DNA of 64,000 bases, from positions 115,591,309 through 115,655,308 of the forward strand of contig OX638368.1 in assembly GCA_951812925.1 (NCBI GenBank). The letters are read 5' to 3'. The DNA comes from Calliopum simillimum (Eukaryota > Arthropoda > Insecta > Diptera > Lauxaniidae). Under the pieces are notes generated by a model. The model was given only the letters and a program-made list of their open reading frames with translations. It made no database searches and had not been told where the DNA came from. How positions within the stretch are numbered: position 1 is the stretch's first letter; each line of letters starts with the position of its first letter. A program made the position numbers and the translations under genes. Shown in pieces: positions 46,210-57,247 of the stretch.

Positions 46210-46752
46210 CACACAAAAAAATGATCCGGAAAAATTGATTTTCAAGTAGCACAAGCTGATAATAATCTCATGAAAAATTACGGTTTGTTCTAGTAATATA
46301 ATTACTTTACTGAATTCTCATGAAAAAGTAATGGCACGAAAGTAAAATATACGGTTTAAACTCCAAAAAGTACAGAGATAAACAGTGAAAACTATTGAAT
46401 GGAAAAGTAAAAACTTGTCGCATGAAAAAATGCCAGTGAGTTCTGCAATATTTGCTTAGAATACATTTCAATTATTACTGATTGAGATTGTAAAAAATTT
46501 CATTGAAAAATAATTTAAATTAAACAATAAGTTATAGAAATTAAAATGCTACAGTAGCTCAGTGGTAAGAGCGCTGCCTTGAAACACAAAGGACTTAAGT
46601 TCGACACCATCAATATAAATTTTTTTTTTATACTTTTATATTTTTTAATCAGTAAAAAGTACGGTTTTTCTTTACGGGCGCACAGTTACTGAAAAAATCA
46701 GTAAAAAATACTGGGATTTTCCATGAATTTTTACGGTTTAGTTTTTTGCGTG
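46210..46752. mobile_element. MITE with CACACAAAAAA ends, TA target
   Basis: CACACAAAAAAATGAT on the left and TAGTTTTTTGCGTG on the right are flanked by TA (46208-46209 and 46753-46754). Removing it joins TTTAGCTA to GCTAAAAAA, the uninterrupted order seen in the related transposase near 37945. Subterminal AGTAAAAAGTACGG-like motifs recur. A tRNA-like segment lies inside. Confidence 0.7.
46555..46612 (+). pseudogene. tRNA-like sequence inside a MITE
   Basis: TAGCTCAGTGG is a perfect A box followed by GTAAGAGCGC as in a D arm. GTTCGACACC resembles a B box. The D stem GCTC/GAGC pairs, but the anticodon arm is poor. Probably a tRNA pseudogene captured by the element. Confidence 0.5.
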
Positions 46753-47298
46753 TAGCTAAAAAAAAAAAAACGGTGCATCAAAAAGCATTGTCCAAAGCGA
46801 TATTTTGAATTACAGAAAGGGTCTACTTATCGTACGGAAAATTATCTCAAGTAGTAAGCCTGGCTTTCATGCACAGTTGGTGTAAAGGATGATGCAACTC
46901 TTTAAGCAGAGTTCCGACACTTCAATACGAGACATTACTGTAACGATAAGTACATATCTCGAAATTTACTATACAGAGACCTAAGAAGAAAAGTTAGCTG
47001 AAGATCTATAGAGTTCAAAAAGTACCTGATGATATCAGCTAGTGGCTGAAAAGCAACCCCGAAAGTTATATGAATGCTTCCTGACTAAATTTGACTATTC
47101 CGCGTAATAGACGATGAATCCCACGAATGTATTGAAATATTCTGCCCTATTTTAGCAACCTCTCACTACTCCAAAGCCAGCATAGAGGGGGGTGCCATAG
47201 CAAAAATAAAAATTATTTTCAAAAACAAAATCGAATCCGTTTAACTACCCAGAGTTTCGAATTATTGAGAGATATCTGATTTTCAAAAGAGTGCAATA

Positions 47299-49953
47299 GG
47301 GGAACTGATGCTATTGTGGTATAGTTTTTCAATGTGGTATGGGAAGGAACCTGCGAACGTAACTGCTTTTATCCTGTCAGAAAACATGAAAAACCAGGGA
47401 TGTGTTGTTGTCATGCACCAAACAAAATATTTCCGATGTCAGTTGAACAAAACGTAAGTCGCGTGTGGTTGATTTTTTTTCCGGATTTTTTGCAAAAAAA
47501 TTTTGTTAGTGCTAACTATTGCGAAATAAGTGTTCAGCTGTGTAAATTCACAAAGTATCCCATTTTATTTCAGAATTTTGTAATTTCTTAAAATTGGCCA
47601 ATGTGGTATAGTCGGGCTTCGCTAATGTGGTATATGAACATTTCTTGATATTCTTAACATTAATTGATGGCTGTTTATTTTTTCATAAGAACTATGAGTT
47701 TAAGAACCAATGTACATTAGAGTGGTCCAAATTTTGTATGGAAAAACCAAAAGCGTTAAAAAGTCAAGGTGCGCGCGACTTTTCTGAATCCTTGGATCCT
47801 GCTGATTACAAAAAGTGCTTTGGAACCAAAAAAAAATTGCGTTTAGATATTCCGCAACGAGCTTGAAGAAACTTTTTTAGGAATTTTTGAGTTTTTGAGT
47901 ACTTCTTTTAATTTAAACGCTATATCTTTTTAATCAGATAAGATATTTGCAAAAATTAAATCGCATTTTTTTAAGAATATTTTGAGCCAAATTCTGCATT
48001 AATAATAGTTAATCTACTCTTTCCCAATTTTTTTTAGAAGCACTTCAAACTTCAAAATTTGTTAATTTTTTGAGGTGTTTGCACATTCAAGAACCGACTT
48101 TTTTCTTATTTTGCTCTAGCAAATTTTTTTTTTTGCTTTTTTTTTTAGACATTCATTTATCTATCAACCGACTTCAAGAACTAATCCATAAGCTTCACTT
48201 TACTTACAAAAAACCGTAAAGTGTAATCAAATTTGGCCAGAAAAAAAACTTTGAGTTTAAAATTTTCATGGTGAAACCGAAACAACAATAGTCATTTGCG
48301 ATGTATGCGTTCATGAAAATTCTGAATCCGGTCTCAGAATTGCTCTACCTCATTTGGTTTTAGAGCTATCCTAATCTAAAAATGTAAAAAACACCGTTTT
48401 TGCTATTTTTGAAGCTGATATATCACGACATGGTAACTTTCAGCCTGGTATTGAAGTTAAGAGTGACAGCCTTTTTCTTCAAAACCCAATTTAAATTGTA
48501 TCGATATCTCTTTGTTTCTCTGAAATATCGTAAGCAGAAATAACAAAAAAAACCTATTTTTCGCACTTTTTTAACTTTTTAGGTTAGAATAACTCCGAGA
48601 ATAAAAAAGATATTGGTATAATTTAAATTGATTTTTAAAGAAACAGACTGGCACTTTTAACCATTGTACCACTTTTTGTGGTTGGATGTAAACTTGACTT
48701 GTAATATCACTATAAAAAAAGCAAAAACGGTGTTTCTTATACTTTTATGTAAAGATATCTCCTTAAGATACAGCAATTTTAAGACTGAATTCGGAATTAG
48801 CATTAAAAACTACATCAAAAATGGCTATTTTAGTTTCTTTTTGATTTATTTATTTTTTTGGTTTCCTTAGAAGATCTATGAAAACTATCTGTTAACCAAT
48901 TTTGCCAAAAATAACATGAAGTGCCAAGGTTTCGATATTGCGAAGAATGTTGTTTTACTCAGATGATTAGGAACTAATGATTTTATAAGAAAAAAGTGGT
49001 ACCTAACGTCATCCCATTAAGATATCTTATTTTAATGCATTGAAAACATGAAAATTAATTTTTTTTTTAAGTCCAATTTAATTATACTTAATTGTTTTTA
49101 GTGAGTAAAAGTGTTGCTAATAGCTTAGTTGTTGAAATTATTTTAAAGATAAATTAATGCATAAAAATATAAAAATTTTAAAAAAAATTTGCTGGAGCAA
49201 AATAAGAAAAAAATCGGTTCTTGAAAGTGCAAACACCTCAAAAAATTAACAAATTTTTAAGTTTAAAGTGCCGCTAAAAAAAATTGGGAAAGAGTAGATT
49301 AATTATTATTAATGCAAAATATGGTTCAAAATATTCTTAAAAAAATGCGATTTAATTTTTGCAAATACCTTATCTGATTAAAAAGATATAGCGTTTAAAT
49401 TAAAAAAAGTACTCAAAAACTCAAAAATTCCTAAAAAAGTACCTTCAAGCTCGTTGCGGAATATCTAAACGCAATTTTTTTTTGGTTCCAAAGCACTTTT
49501 TGTAATCAGCAGGATCCAAGGATTCAGAAAAGTTGCGCGCACCTTGACTTTTTAACACTTTCGGATTTTGGACCACCCTAATGTACATGTTATTATGAAC
49601 TTATTTCATACCTTTCAATATTAATATTTGGTTGTATGGTTAAGTATACCACATTACCCTACTTATAAGTACCACATTACCAGCCCAATTGACAAGTACT
49701 GATCAGTATATATACCACATTGCGCCACCATATATACCACATTACCTGACAACTTTTTGGAAACAGCTTTTTTGACTTTTTTCAGATTTTGCTCAATAAC
49801 TTTTTTTAATGAAATTGCACACATTTTATTGAAATATATTCTGTAGCCAATACTTCAATGATCAGCAGAAAAAAATTTGGCTGAAATTGATTTAATGGTT
49901 CTCTTTCAAATTCCACCTAAACATAACCTATACCACAATAGCATCAGTTCCCC
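47299..49953. mobile_element. Foldback element FB3 (2.66 kb palindrome, TA target)
   Basis: Ends GGGGAACTGATGCTATTGTG (47299) and its inverse (49953) are flanked by TA. Long arms match, for example GGATCCTGCTGATTACAAAA near 47793 against its inverse near 49500. TGTGGTATA motifs recur near both ends (47323, 47603, 47620 and inverted at 49650-49745). The centre, about 48450-48650, is related to the FB2 core. The open frames inside are chance. Confidence 0.88.
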
Positions 49954-50110
49954 TACACTACAAAAAAATTTACAAAATTTCAGAAATAAGTGGAGAAGAT
50001 CGTAAGATACTCTCGACAAAACAACTGTACAAATCTTAATGAAGAGTCTTTAGAGAAAAGTAAAATATTTTATAGAAAATAAATGCTTGTTTTAGAATTA
50101 TTTGTATTCT

Positions 50111-52902
50111 GTTTATTCTGTATACTACCCATAAGTAAAAAACTAATAAAAAATTTTTAAAAAAATTCATTAAGGATTGATTCTATAATGGATGAAAAAA
50201 TGGATGTAAATTTTTTTATGGGATAGTTCTTAAATAAATGTATTTCACCCATTTACTCACATTTTGTAAATACTTATTACCTTTTCAATTCAAATTTTTT
50301 TTAATTATTTAAATAGCATAAAGATTGATGAAGCTTCGGAAAAAAAATCTGGATTATTCGAAGCACTAATTTTACGCAGACGAAGTTTGAAGCTAGTTTA
50401 TAAAATATATATGGATGTTTGACTAATACAAATATTTTTGCGTATTGGCTACAAATGCAGCACAGTAAAACTTAGTAGAAAATGAAAACATCTGAAGTTC
50501 ACAATTACATTCAATAAATCCATAAACGTGCACAGCCTTGGAACTGCAATTCAATGGCAAATCGTCGCCGTGGACGACGACAAAGTGTTCCAAAGGCAAG
50601 GCAATGATGCAAAAATCAGTCATTGAATGACTTGCGAAAAGTTTCATCAAACGGTCCATAGAGGCACTACAAACATGCAAGGCTAAAAAGCGGAGGGCAG
50701 ACAAGCAGATGCTGCCAATACAAATAAAAAAAAAAAAAAAAAAAACAGGCAACGCATGCGCAACAATGACAATGACGAAGTAGAAATTAAAAAGTTCAGA
50801 ATTTATGACAGATGAAGCTGCGAAAAGCTGCACAGAATGTTGCAGTGGTACAACGGAGCTGTGCGAAGAGGGGATGAAAGAGTGGCTTATTAAATAAAAA
50901 CACAATAACAACAATAAGCAGCAATGGGTTAACCCACCATAAACCAACAATAAAAATAAAAAAAACGCGCATTGGCAACACTCTGCAAAAGTAATTAGCG
51001 TGCCGACTGTAGAAAACAACAACAATAACAACAGCGAAAATTGGCAATAACAACACCAGCCAGTGCTGACAATAAACACAACATGATTTCTTCTTCCTCT
51101 TTTTCTTTTTTGGATTTTTGCAAGTGCGATTTTTCGGCGGCTTCATAAATTTTATTGGAATCTTGCTGCTAATTAAAAGCGCTATTGTTAAGGGATTTTT
51201 TTTTTTAATTTTTAAAAAAACATGAAAAAGATTTTTATTTGCTGAAATATTTATAAGATCGTTTCGCGTTGCCATAGATCAAAACATAATTAGCAACAAG
51301 CGCCAGTGGCGTAGCGGTTTATTTTTTTTAAAAGGGCACGATCTTTACTGAATATGTGCCAAAGCCAAGAGGTTTATGTATTGCACCATATCACTTCATC
51401 GAGATCAATTCAAGAGAAAACTCAACATTTAGATGTTGGAATTGAAGCTCTTTAAGTCCTTGGAATTTGGCAGCAGTTGCCTCCCGATTTCAGTCTCATC
51501 CTTATTGTCGAAATTTCAACATAAGTTTGTTGAAAGTATAAGGCCTTATCAGCTAGGTTGTGAATTACTTAGGTTGCCTTTTAAGTTTCGGGGCCTTTTA
51601 AGTTTCGGGAATATAGTACCTCTAGTGTTTTCCGCTGCAAATTTTTATAACACTTGAAAAGTTTGATATTTTTTAGGGTATGTTTCTTCAGATCTTATCT
51701 TTCAGTTTGCAAAATTCGATTCATACACAGCAAATAGTTTGGGTGTAAAATTCAAACCAAATTGGAATGAATACAAATCCAGACCAAACTTGGTACAAAA
51801 TCTATGCTTCAGATTGGTATGAAAAACCGTTTATGCTTGTTCGTAGAAAATGCATACACATAAAGTATTAACCTATTTTAAACTTTTTTGGCTTAAATTT
51901 TATAGTATCACTACATAAAAATCTTGTATACTATTTTTGTATAAAATTTTTATAGAAGTTCATATGTAAATAAGCATTTTATATAAATTTCATATTATGC
52001 CCATATAAACCAATCTACTTACGCACAATAAATTCCATAATAAAAGAATATCATTCAACTTCCAATAATTTATATGCCACGGGCACTTTTTTGTAAGATG
52101 CCTCCCTCTTGAGTAAAAAGCGTTTTGCCTTTCACAGGGCTGCATTACTATGTTTCAAACGTTCTGTCATCGAGCCTGCTGGCCCAAAAAAGTCTTAACA
52201 TGTCTTGTCTTGAAGGTTTTTAAGAGCTCTTTTGAATAAGATCTTGTAAATTTAAAAATGTTCATTTCGTTTAAAGCACGATGACTTTTTTCTTTGAAAA
52301 ACCGTAAAATTTCGCCTTCTTAGGGCAGTTTTTCGTTTTTTAAGAAGTGTAAAATTTTTTTTGTCAAAATTACAACGTAGGTTTTAAAGTTCATTAAAAA
52401 ACAAACAAAATGAATGTTTTTAAGTTACTCTAAAACAAATTTTTCAAATTATTTGACAACATTTTATAATTAATGCTAAAAAAAAAATAATAAAAATATA
52501 TTTCTGCTTTGAGCCACCTTTAAATATGAATTTAAAAATCTGAAATTTTTTTTGGGATATTCTGACATGATGTAGATCGTAATGCCAAAGTATATCTTGG
52601 AAATTCGAAAATTTTTTTTTTTTTTTGAACAGCCCTAATGTACATATATTAATTTTAAGAGAAACAAATTTCATAACTTAAAATATTTTCAATTATATAT
52701 TTTCTTAAAGCATACTAATATGGTTATGAATTCGAAATAAAACTTAACTATGGAAAAGATCAAGAAATGAAGTTAAGAACTCCTGCATGCACTAACGGAA
52801 GATTGCTGTCTAGCATTGAAATGTAATCCTCAGAGCAGTTGGAATTAGAGATTAATAGAGTCGGTCATGGTTTTGGTAATTTTTAGAAACTTTAATCAAG
52901 AC
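50111..52902. other. Intron 3 DNA, low-complexity patches, no gene
   Basis: 50720-51090 is rich in CAA/AAT runs and an A tract, which creates long Leu/Phe/Cys-rich chance frames on the - strand. 51700-52680 is plain AT-rich DNA. GCCCTAATGTACAT near 52625 resembles a motif in FB3 arms. Confidence 0.4.
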
Positions 52903-53024
52903 TTAGTATCAAAGATCAATGTAAAGCCGCTAGTACAGAAAAAAACAACACGTTTTGTTCTTGCTTTTTTTTTAATAGTCAACAAATTATTTTGTTTTGA
53001 AACTTTTAAATGAAAATTTTCTTT

Positions 53025-53030
53025 TTATTT
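53025..53030 (-). terminator. Candidate original poly(A) signal of peptide gene B
   Basis: AATAAA on the - strand lies about 15 bases beyond the stop codon that gene B would have had before FB4 inserted. It is now separated from the coding region by the 1.15-kb element. Confidence 0.4.
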
Positions 53031-53048
53031 CCCTTTAACTTAACGACC

Positions 53049-54195
53049 CACTATGGTTTTTTTTGGATTAAAAAGTGCACACAAATATAATTCACTACAA
53101 GGACCCTTTTTTTTTAAAAAAATCAAATGCAAAATTAAAGGTTATTCATTGTGGTATCTGAAAAGATGCCCGCTTTTTCTAGCATTTGGTCCACAAATTA
53201 GGGACAGAGGTCGAAATCTCATAAATTTTGAAAAAAATGTTAGTCGCATTAAATGCAGGAGTGATATATGAATAAATTTATGTGTACTCAAAGTGAAAAT
53301 GGGCGGTGCCACGCCCCATAAACAAATTCGTCATATTCGTCATATCTCCGATACTACTGGACGCAGATAGATAATATTCGGTATGTTTGTAACAGGCACA
53401 GAGAGAAATAATATTTACTAGAAAAGTAGGCGGTGCCACGCCCCAAAAATATAAAACACATCATATCTCCGAAACTATTTGACTCATGTAAATGAAATTC
53501 GGTTTGTATATAAAAGTCATCAAGACAAATAATGTCTGCTGAAAAAATATGTGGTGCCACGCCCACAGGCAGAGCTATATGAATGAACTTGTTTCCTATA
53601 GAACAGATGGGCAATTAGTAAGGATATGTTCATTTTTGGGTGTGGTACCGCCCTTTTTTTCAGCAAATGTTATTTGACTCACTACCTTTTATATATATAC
53701 CAAAACTCAGCCCGATAGCTCTAACAGTTTCGGAGATATGATACATTTGTAGGGCGTGGCACCGCCCACTTTTCCAGTGGATTTTTTTTCTTTCTGTGCC
53801 TGTTACAAACATACCGAATCTTATCTATCTGTGTCTAATAGTTTCGGAGATATGACGAATATGACGAATTTGATTTTGGGGCGTGGCACCGCCCATTTTC
53901 ACTTTGAGTTGATTTCATATTACTTGATTTGATTCAATACATATAATTTTATTCATATATCACTCCTGCGTTTAATGCGACTAACATTTTTAAACAGAAA
54001 AACCGTTTATTTCAAAATTTATGAGATTTCGACCTCTGTCCCTAATTTGTGGATCAAATGCTAGAAAAAGCGGGCATCTTTACAGATAGCTCAATGTATA
54101 ACCTTTAATTTTGCATTTGATTTTTTTTTTTAAAGAAGGGTCCTTGTAGTGAATTATTTTTGTGTGCACTTTTAAGTCCAAAAAAAACCATAGTG
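53049..54195. mobile_element. Foldback element FB4, 5-bp target duplication CGACC
   Basis: Termini CACTATGGTTTTTTTTGG (53049) and the inverse CCATAGTG (ending 54195), with CGACC at 53044-53048 and 54196-54200. The arms of about 550 bp pair toward a centre near 53620 and contain GGCGGTGCCACGCCCC (53302, 53427) with inverses at 53753 and 53879. There is no coding content except that one end extends the frame of peptide gene B. Confidence 0.85.
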
Positions 54196-54455
54196 CGACC
54201 CACTCCAAGTTTGACTATAGTATAGAAGCCTTTTAAAAGTTTTATGAGCTTTTCGACATTTTCAGTCGAAAAACTTTCACCAATTTTATTCCATAAAAAT
54301 TTCAGTGTATCCAATGCACTCGGTTTAGCCAACAAACTTTTCAGTGTATCCAATGCACCCGGCTTAGCCATTAGTTTCCCTACAGCGGCATTACATAGCT
54401 CTAAGAGAACGAATAGTATTAAAAACTGAACCAGCACAAACTTTAATCCTTTCAT
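54105..54455 (-). CDS. Small secreted peptide B (116 aa), C-terminus supplied by FB4
   Basis: Paralogue of peptide A, also single-exon and antisense to Dfd. MKGLKFVLVQFLILFVLLEL plus CNA forms a signal peptide. The mature part has a direct repeat, AKPGALDTLKSLL then AKPSALDTLKFLW (about residues 30-55). An amphipathic, Lys-rich tail follows (NVEKLIKLLKGFYTIVKLGV), and the segment is clearly cationic. Residue 87 (Arg) is the last one from the host gene. Before FB4 inserted, a stop codon followed it directly. The present frame runs 29 residues (from TMVFFGLK) into the element. TATA box and initiator are intact. Whether the gene is still expressed is unknown. Family not recognised. Confidence 0.7.
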   Translation of the reverse strand: MKGLKFVLVQFLILFVLLELCNAAVGKLMAKPGALDTLKSLLAKPSALDTLKFLWNKIGESFSTENVEKLIKLLKGFYTIVKLGVGRTMVFFGLKSAHKNNSLQGPFFKKKNQMQN

Positions 54456-54529
54456 TGTCCTTGTTTAAGCTTTTTTTGTATTAAATTTTTATATGGCAAT
54501 TTGATTATCTTGCAAAGAGGATAAAAAAC

Positions 54530-54564
54530 ACTGATAAATTTATTATGTAAGCCGTTCTTTTATA
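54530..54564 (-). promoter_or_regulatory. Core promoter of peptide gene B: TATA box and initiator
   Basis: TATAAAAG (54564-54557) and TCAGT (54534-54530) on the - strand, 32 bases from the first T to the presumed +1 A at 54532. The predicted 5' UTR is about 77 nt, longer than in gene A by a short insertion around TTTGATTATCTTGC. Confidence 0.7.
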
Positions 54565-54835
54565 TTTAAACAAATTCGAGATCACATGACCATGTGACAA
54601 TTAAAACTAACTACTTATTTGAAATTGTTTCAGATTTTATTGCATTTAATTAAAACACATTGTATTACGTAGATAATGGTCTGAAAAGGTTCATTAATTC
54701 ATAAGCACACAGATCTTGCTCACTCTAAGGAATTTTTATTGAAAATAAGCAAATTAGTACGTACTTTTTGTTTTGCAAGCTATTGTCATGAAAAATCTAT
54801 TTTCAAATTAGAGCCAGTGTTGGTGAATGTCTCAA

Positions 54836-55932
54836 TCAAAGCAGGCGTTGAATCACCGCATCTGTGAGCGTACAATTTGTGACTGGAGACTGCTTTTTTC
54901 GAGTACATACCTCAGCTAGAGATCTAAGGTTGTGTATAAGTAGCTTATTTGAACAATTGAACAATATGACCCTGTTCTCATGGCACAAATTTAATTCAAA
55001 AAAAGTAATAGAAAAATAGGGTTTTTCTCCTTTTTTTTGTAAACTAACCAAAACAACAAACCAATCCCCATATCTACGTCACTGCTAAAACTACACTGCT
55101 TAACTTTTACAATCAACAAGCAGCACAGCACAAGATGAAAAAGCGAATGCGGCTCTACCTTTGTTTGAAATGCGTGTAAATTTCAAGCCTCCATTAAAGC
55201 TCGATTTTTTTTCGCTATTGTTGCTATTGAAAAGCGTGCTTGAGGGAAATACTCAAGGACGTTTTTTTTTCTAAAAGCAGCAAAACAAAATCTTTTTCGT
55301 TTTATTAAGCAAAATTTACTTTATGATTTCGGTTGATTTTAAATGAGTGGCTTAGATTTTCAAGCTGTTGGTTAACTCGATTTCAAGTTTTTCTTTAGTT
55401 TTGCATTTTGGTTTAAGACCCATTCGGTTCTTTTGTTTGTTTTATGGCTTTAAGCCATAACGATCAGCTGTTGCTCTAGGTAGTTGGTTGGTTGGAGTAC
55501 TACAGTCGGTTCTATTTGTTTGTTGCGGTCCAAGTTCTAATGATTAATGGCAATGGGTGCGCGCGCAAGTTTGTGAAAAGTGAAAATGTGGAGCAGCTCA
55601 AATGAAAACGTGAATATGTTGGTAATGTTCTTTATATTTTTTATATACATATGTATTTAAAGATTCTTAAGTAATTAACTGCAATGATAGTGATAGTGCA
55701 CAAAAAAAAAACTTTATTTCTAATAAATTTTACCAGAATTTCAAGTGAAAATAGTGACAACTTTCTACTGAAGTAAATTTTACCTTACTGTTTTTGGTTA
55801 ATTCAGAATTTCCGAATGACCTTACAGTCTAGTAAATTGTTTGAAACAATTGAAGTGATATTGACCCTTCTGTTGCCAAAACAGCTGTTAGACTGAATCA
55901 GATTCACAGGTTCAATAAACTTAGCTATGGAC
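54836..55932. other. Intron 3 DNA, nothing recognised
   Basis: Moderately mixed sequence without homopolymer excess at 55080-55620. No coding frame or repeat that I can support. It could hold regulatory DNA, but nothing identifies it. Confidence 0.35.
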
Positions 55933-57247
55933 ATTAGAGCGCCCATATGTGCAAAATTCTGATTTTGCTTGCTCCCCGTCCATTTCCTGAAATTAGAGGT
56001 CGAAAAAATAAGATCTCAAAAAAAAATTTGGAATCGGTAGTGGAAAAAACCCAGCCGGTTTACGATCAAATGTCGAAAAATTGACTAAAAAAAGGGAAGT
56101 CGCTTTGACTGCCCGCTACTTCAAAACTGTTCATTTTTTCATAATATTTTTAAGACAACTTTTATAGAGCATGACTAGGTCAACATTATCTTCTTAAAAA
56201 TTTTTGGTCCAAAAATTAAATTTGTTGTTTTTCGGTACAAAAACTTCAATTTTTAAGAAAATTTTCATGACTTTTTTCTGTAAATTGGTTTTTTGTAATT
56301 TTCAAAAGGTGGAATATTTGTTCTGTAATTTTTATATTGTAGGAAATTAAATGGTTATTTATTTAAAAGAAAAATTAATAAAAAATATTAGTTTTTAAGA
56401 AAGGAAGTCCGTTTCAAAGTTAAGAAAAAAAATTTATTTTTTTATTTTTTCTTCTTAATTTTTAATTTGGTAAGAAACCATTTTAGTAGTCATATTTCCT
56501 AAACTAATTTGGGATTGCTGAACACGAAAATACCATTTATTTTCGTTTAAGTGCGTTTTTAGGCTGTTCCAGCAGAAATAATCGAAAATTTCGAATTTCG
56601 TGCACGCAGCTCAGGAAAAAATTTCAATCAAGTTGTCAAGAACTGCACAAAGATGTGAAATTGCACCTGAGCATTTACTGAATAAGAAAAAAAAGTTTTC
56701 AAAATCGGTTCATGGCATGGTTTTTAAAATGAGGTCGAAAAACGGTATTTAAAAAAAAACGGCTACAAACCAAATTGCTGTATCACTTATGGTTTGTGAG
56801 ATATCTCACCCCTAATGTTCAAAAAACACGATTTTTGAGGTTGTGTAGAACACGCACAAAATCGTTTTGGTCTGTTTTATTAAATGCGTAATTTTCTCAT
56901 GAAAATTTTCTTAAAAAATTGAAGTTTTTGTACCGAAAAACAACAAATTTAATTTTTGGACCAAACATTTTTAAGAAGATAATGTTGACCTAGTCATGCT
57001 CTATAAAAGTTGTCTTAAAAATATTATGAAAAAATGAACAGTTTTGAAGTAGCGGGCAGTCAAAGCGACTTCCCATTTTTTAGTCAATTTTTCGACCTTT
57101 GATCGAAAACCGACTGGGTTTTTTCCACTACCGATTCCAAATTGTTTTTTGAGATCTTATTTTTTTGACCTCTAGTTTCAGGAAATGGACGGGGAGCAAA
57201 CAAATTCACAACTTTGCACATTTCATATATCTTGTGGGCGCTCTAAT
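55933..57247. mobile_element. Foldback element FB5 (1.3 kb palindrome)
   Basis: ATTAGAGCGCCCA (55933) and its inverse (ending 57247) are flanked by GGAC on both sides (55929-55932 and 57248-57251), a possible 4-bp target duplication. The arms pair over hundreds of bases: GTCCATTTCCTGAAATTAGA near 55978 matches the inverse near 57170-57190. The centre is near 56590. No coding content. Confidence 0.8.

Larger units (their letters stand above)
46150..50110 (+). pseudogene. Second FWPDLA-type transposase, old and twice interrupted
   Basis: Pieces align in order with 37861-38851. 46150-46209 matches the N-terminal codons. 46753-47298 matches the middle, including GTCCAAAGCGATATTTTGAA and GCAACCTCTCACTACTCC. 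49954-50110 matches the C-terminal part (AATAAGTGGAGAAGATCG, ACAACTGTACAAATCTTAAT). It has many stops and shifts and a mid deletion. A MITE (46210-46752) and foldback FB3 (47299-49953) sit in it, each at a TA. Confidence 0.75.
52903..54835 (-). repeat. Segmental duplication copy B, carrying peptide gene B
   Basis: Matches copy A from CTTAGTATCAAAGATCAATG (52902) through GACTATT-type 3' flank, the signal-peptide region, the 5' UTR, the TATA box and the upstream AATTAAAAC/TTGCATTTAATTAAAA block, with a single upstream unit. FB4 interrupts it at 53049-54195. Its far end (CAAATTAGAGCCAGTGTTGG) also matches copy C. Confidence 0.8.

Noticed and set aside
50423..51275. 218- and 159-residue hydrophobic frames on the - strand
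   Set aside because: Antisense of CAA/AAT-rich low-complexity DNA; the Leu/Phe/Cys runs follow base composition and no domain is visible.
54836..55051. 71-residue - strand frame near peptide gene B
   Set aside because: It lies mostly outside the duplicated segment, has no signal peptide or known motif, and nothing supports expression.
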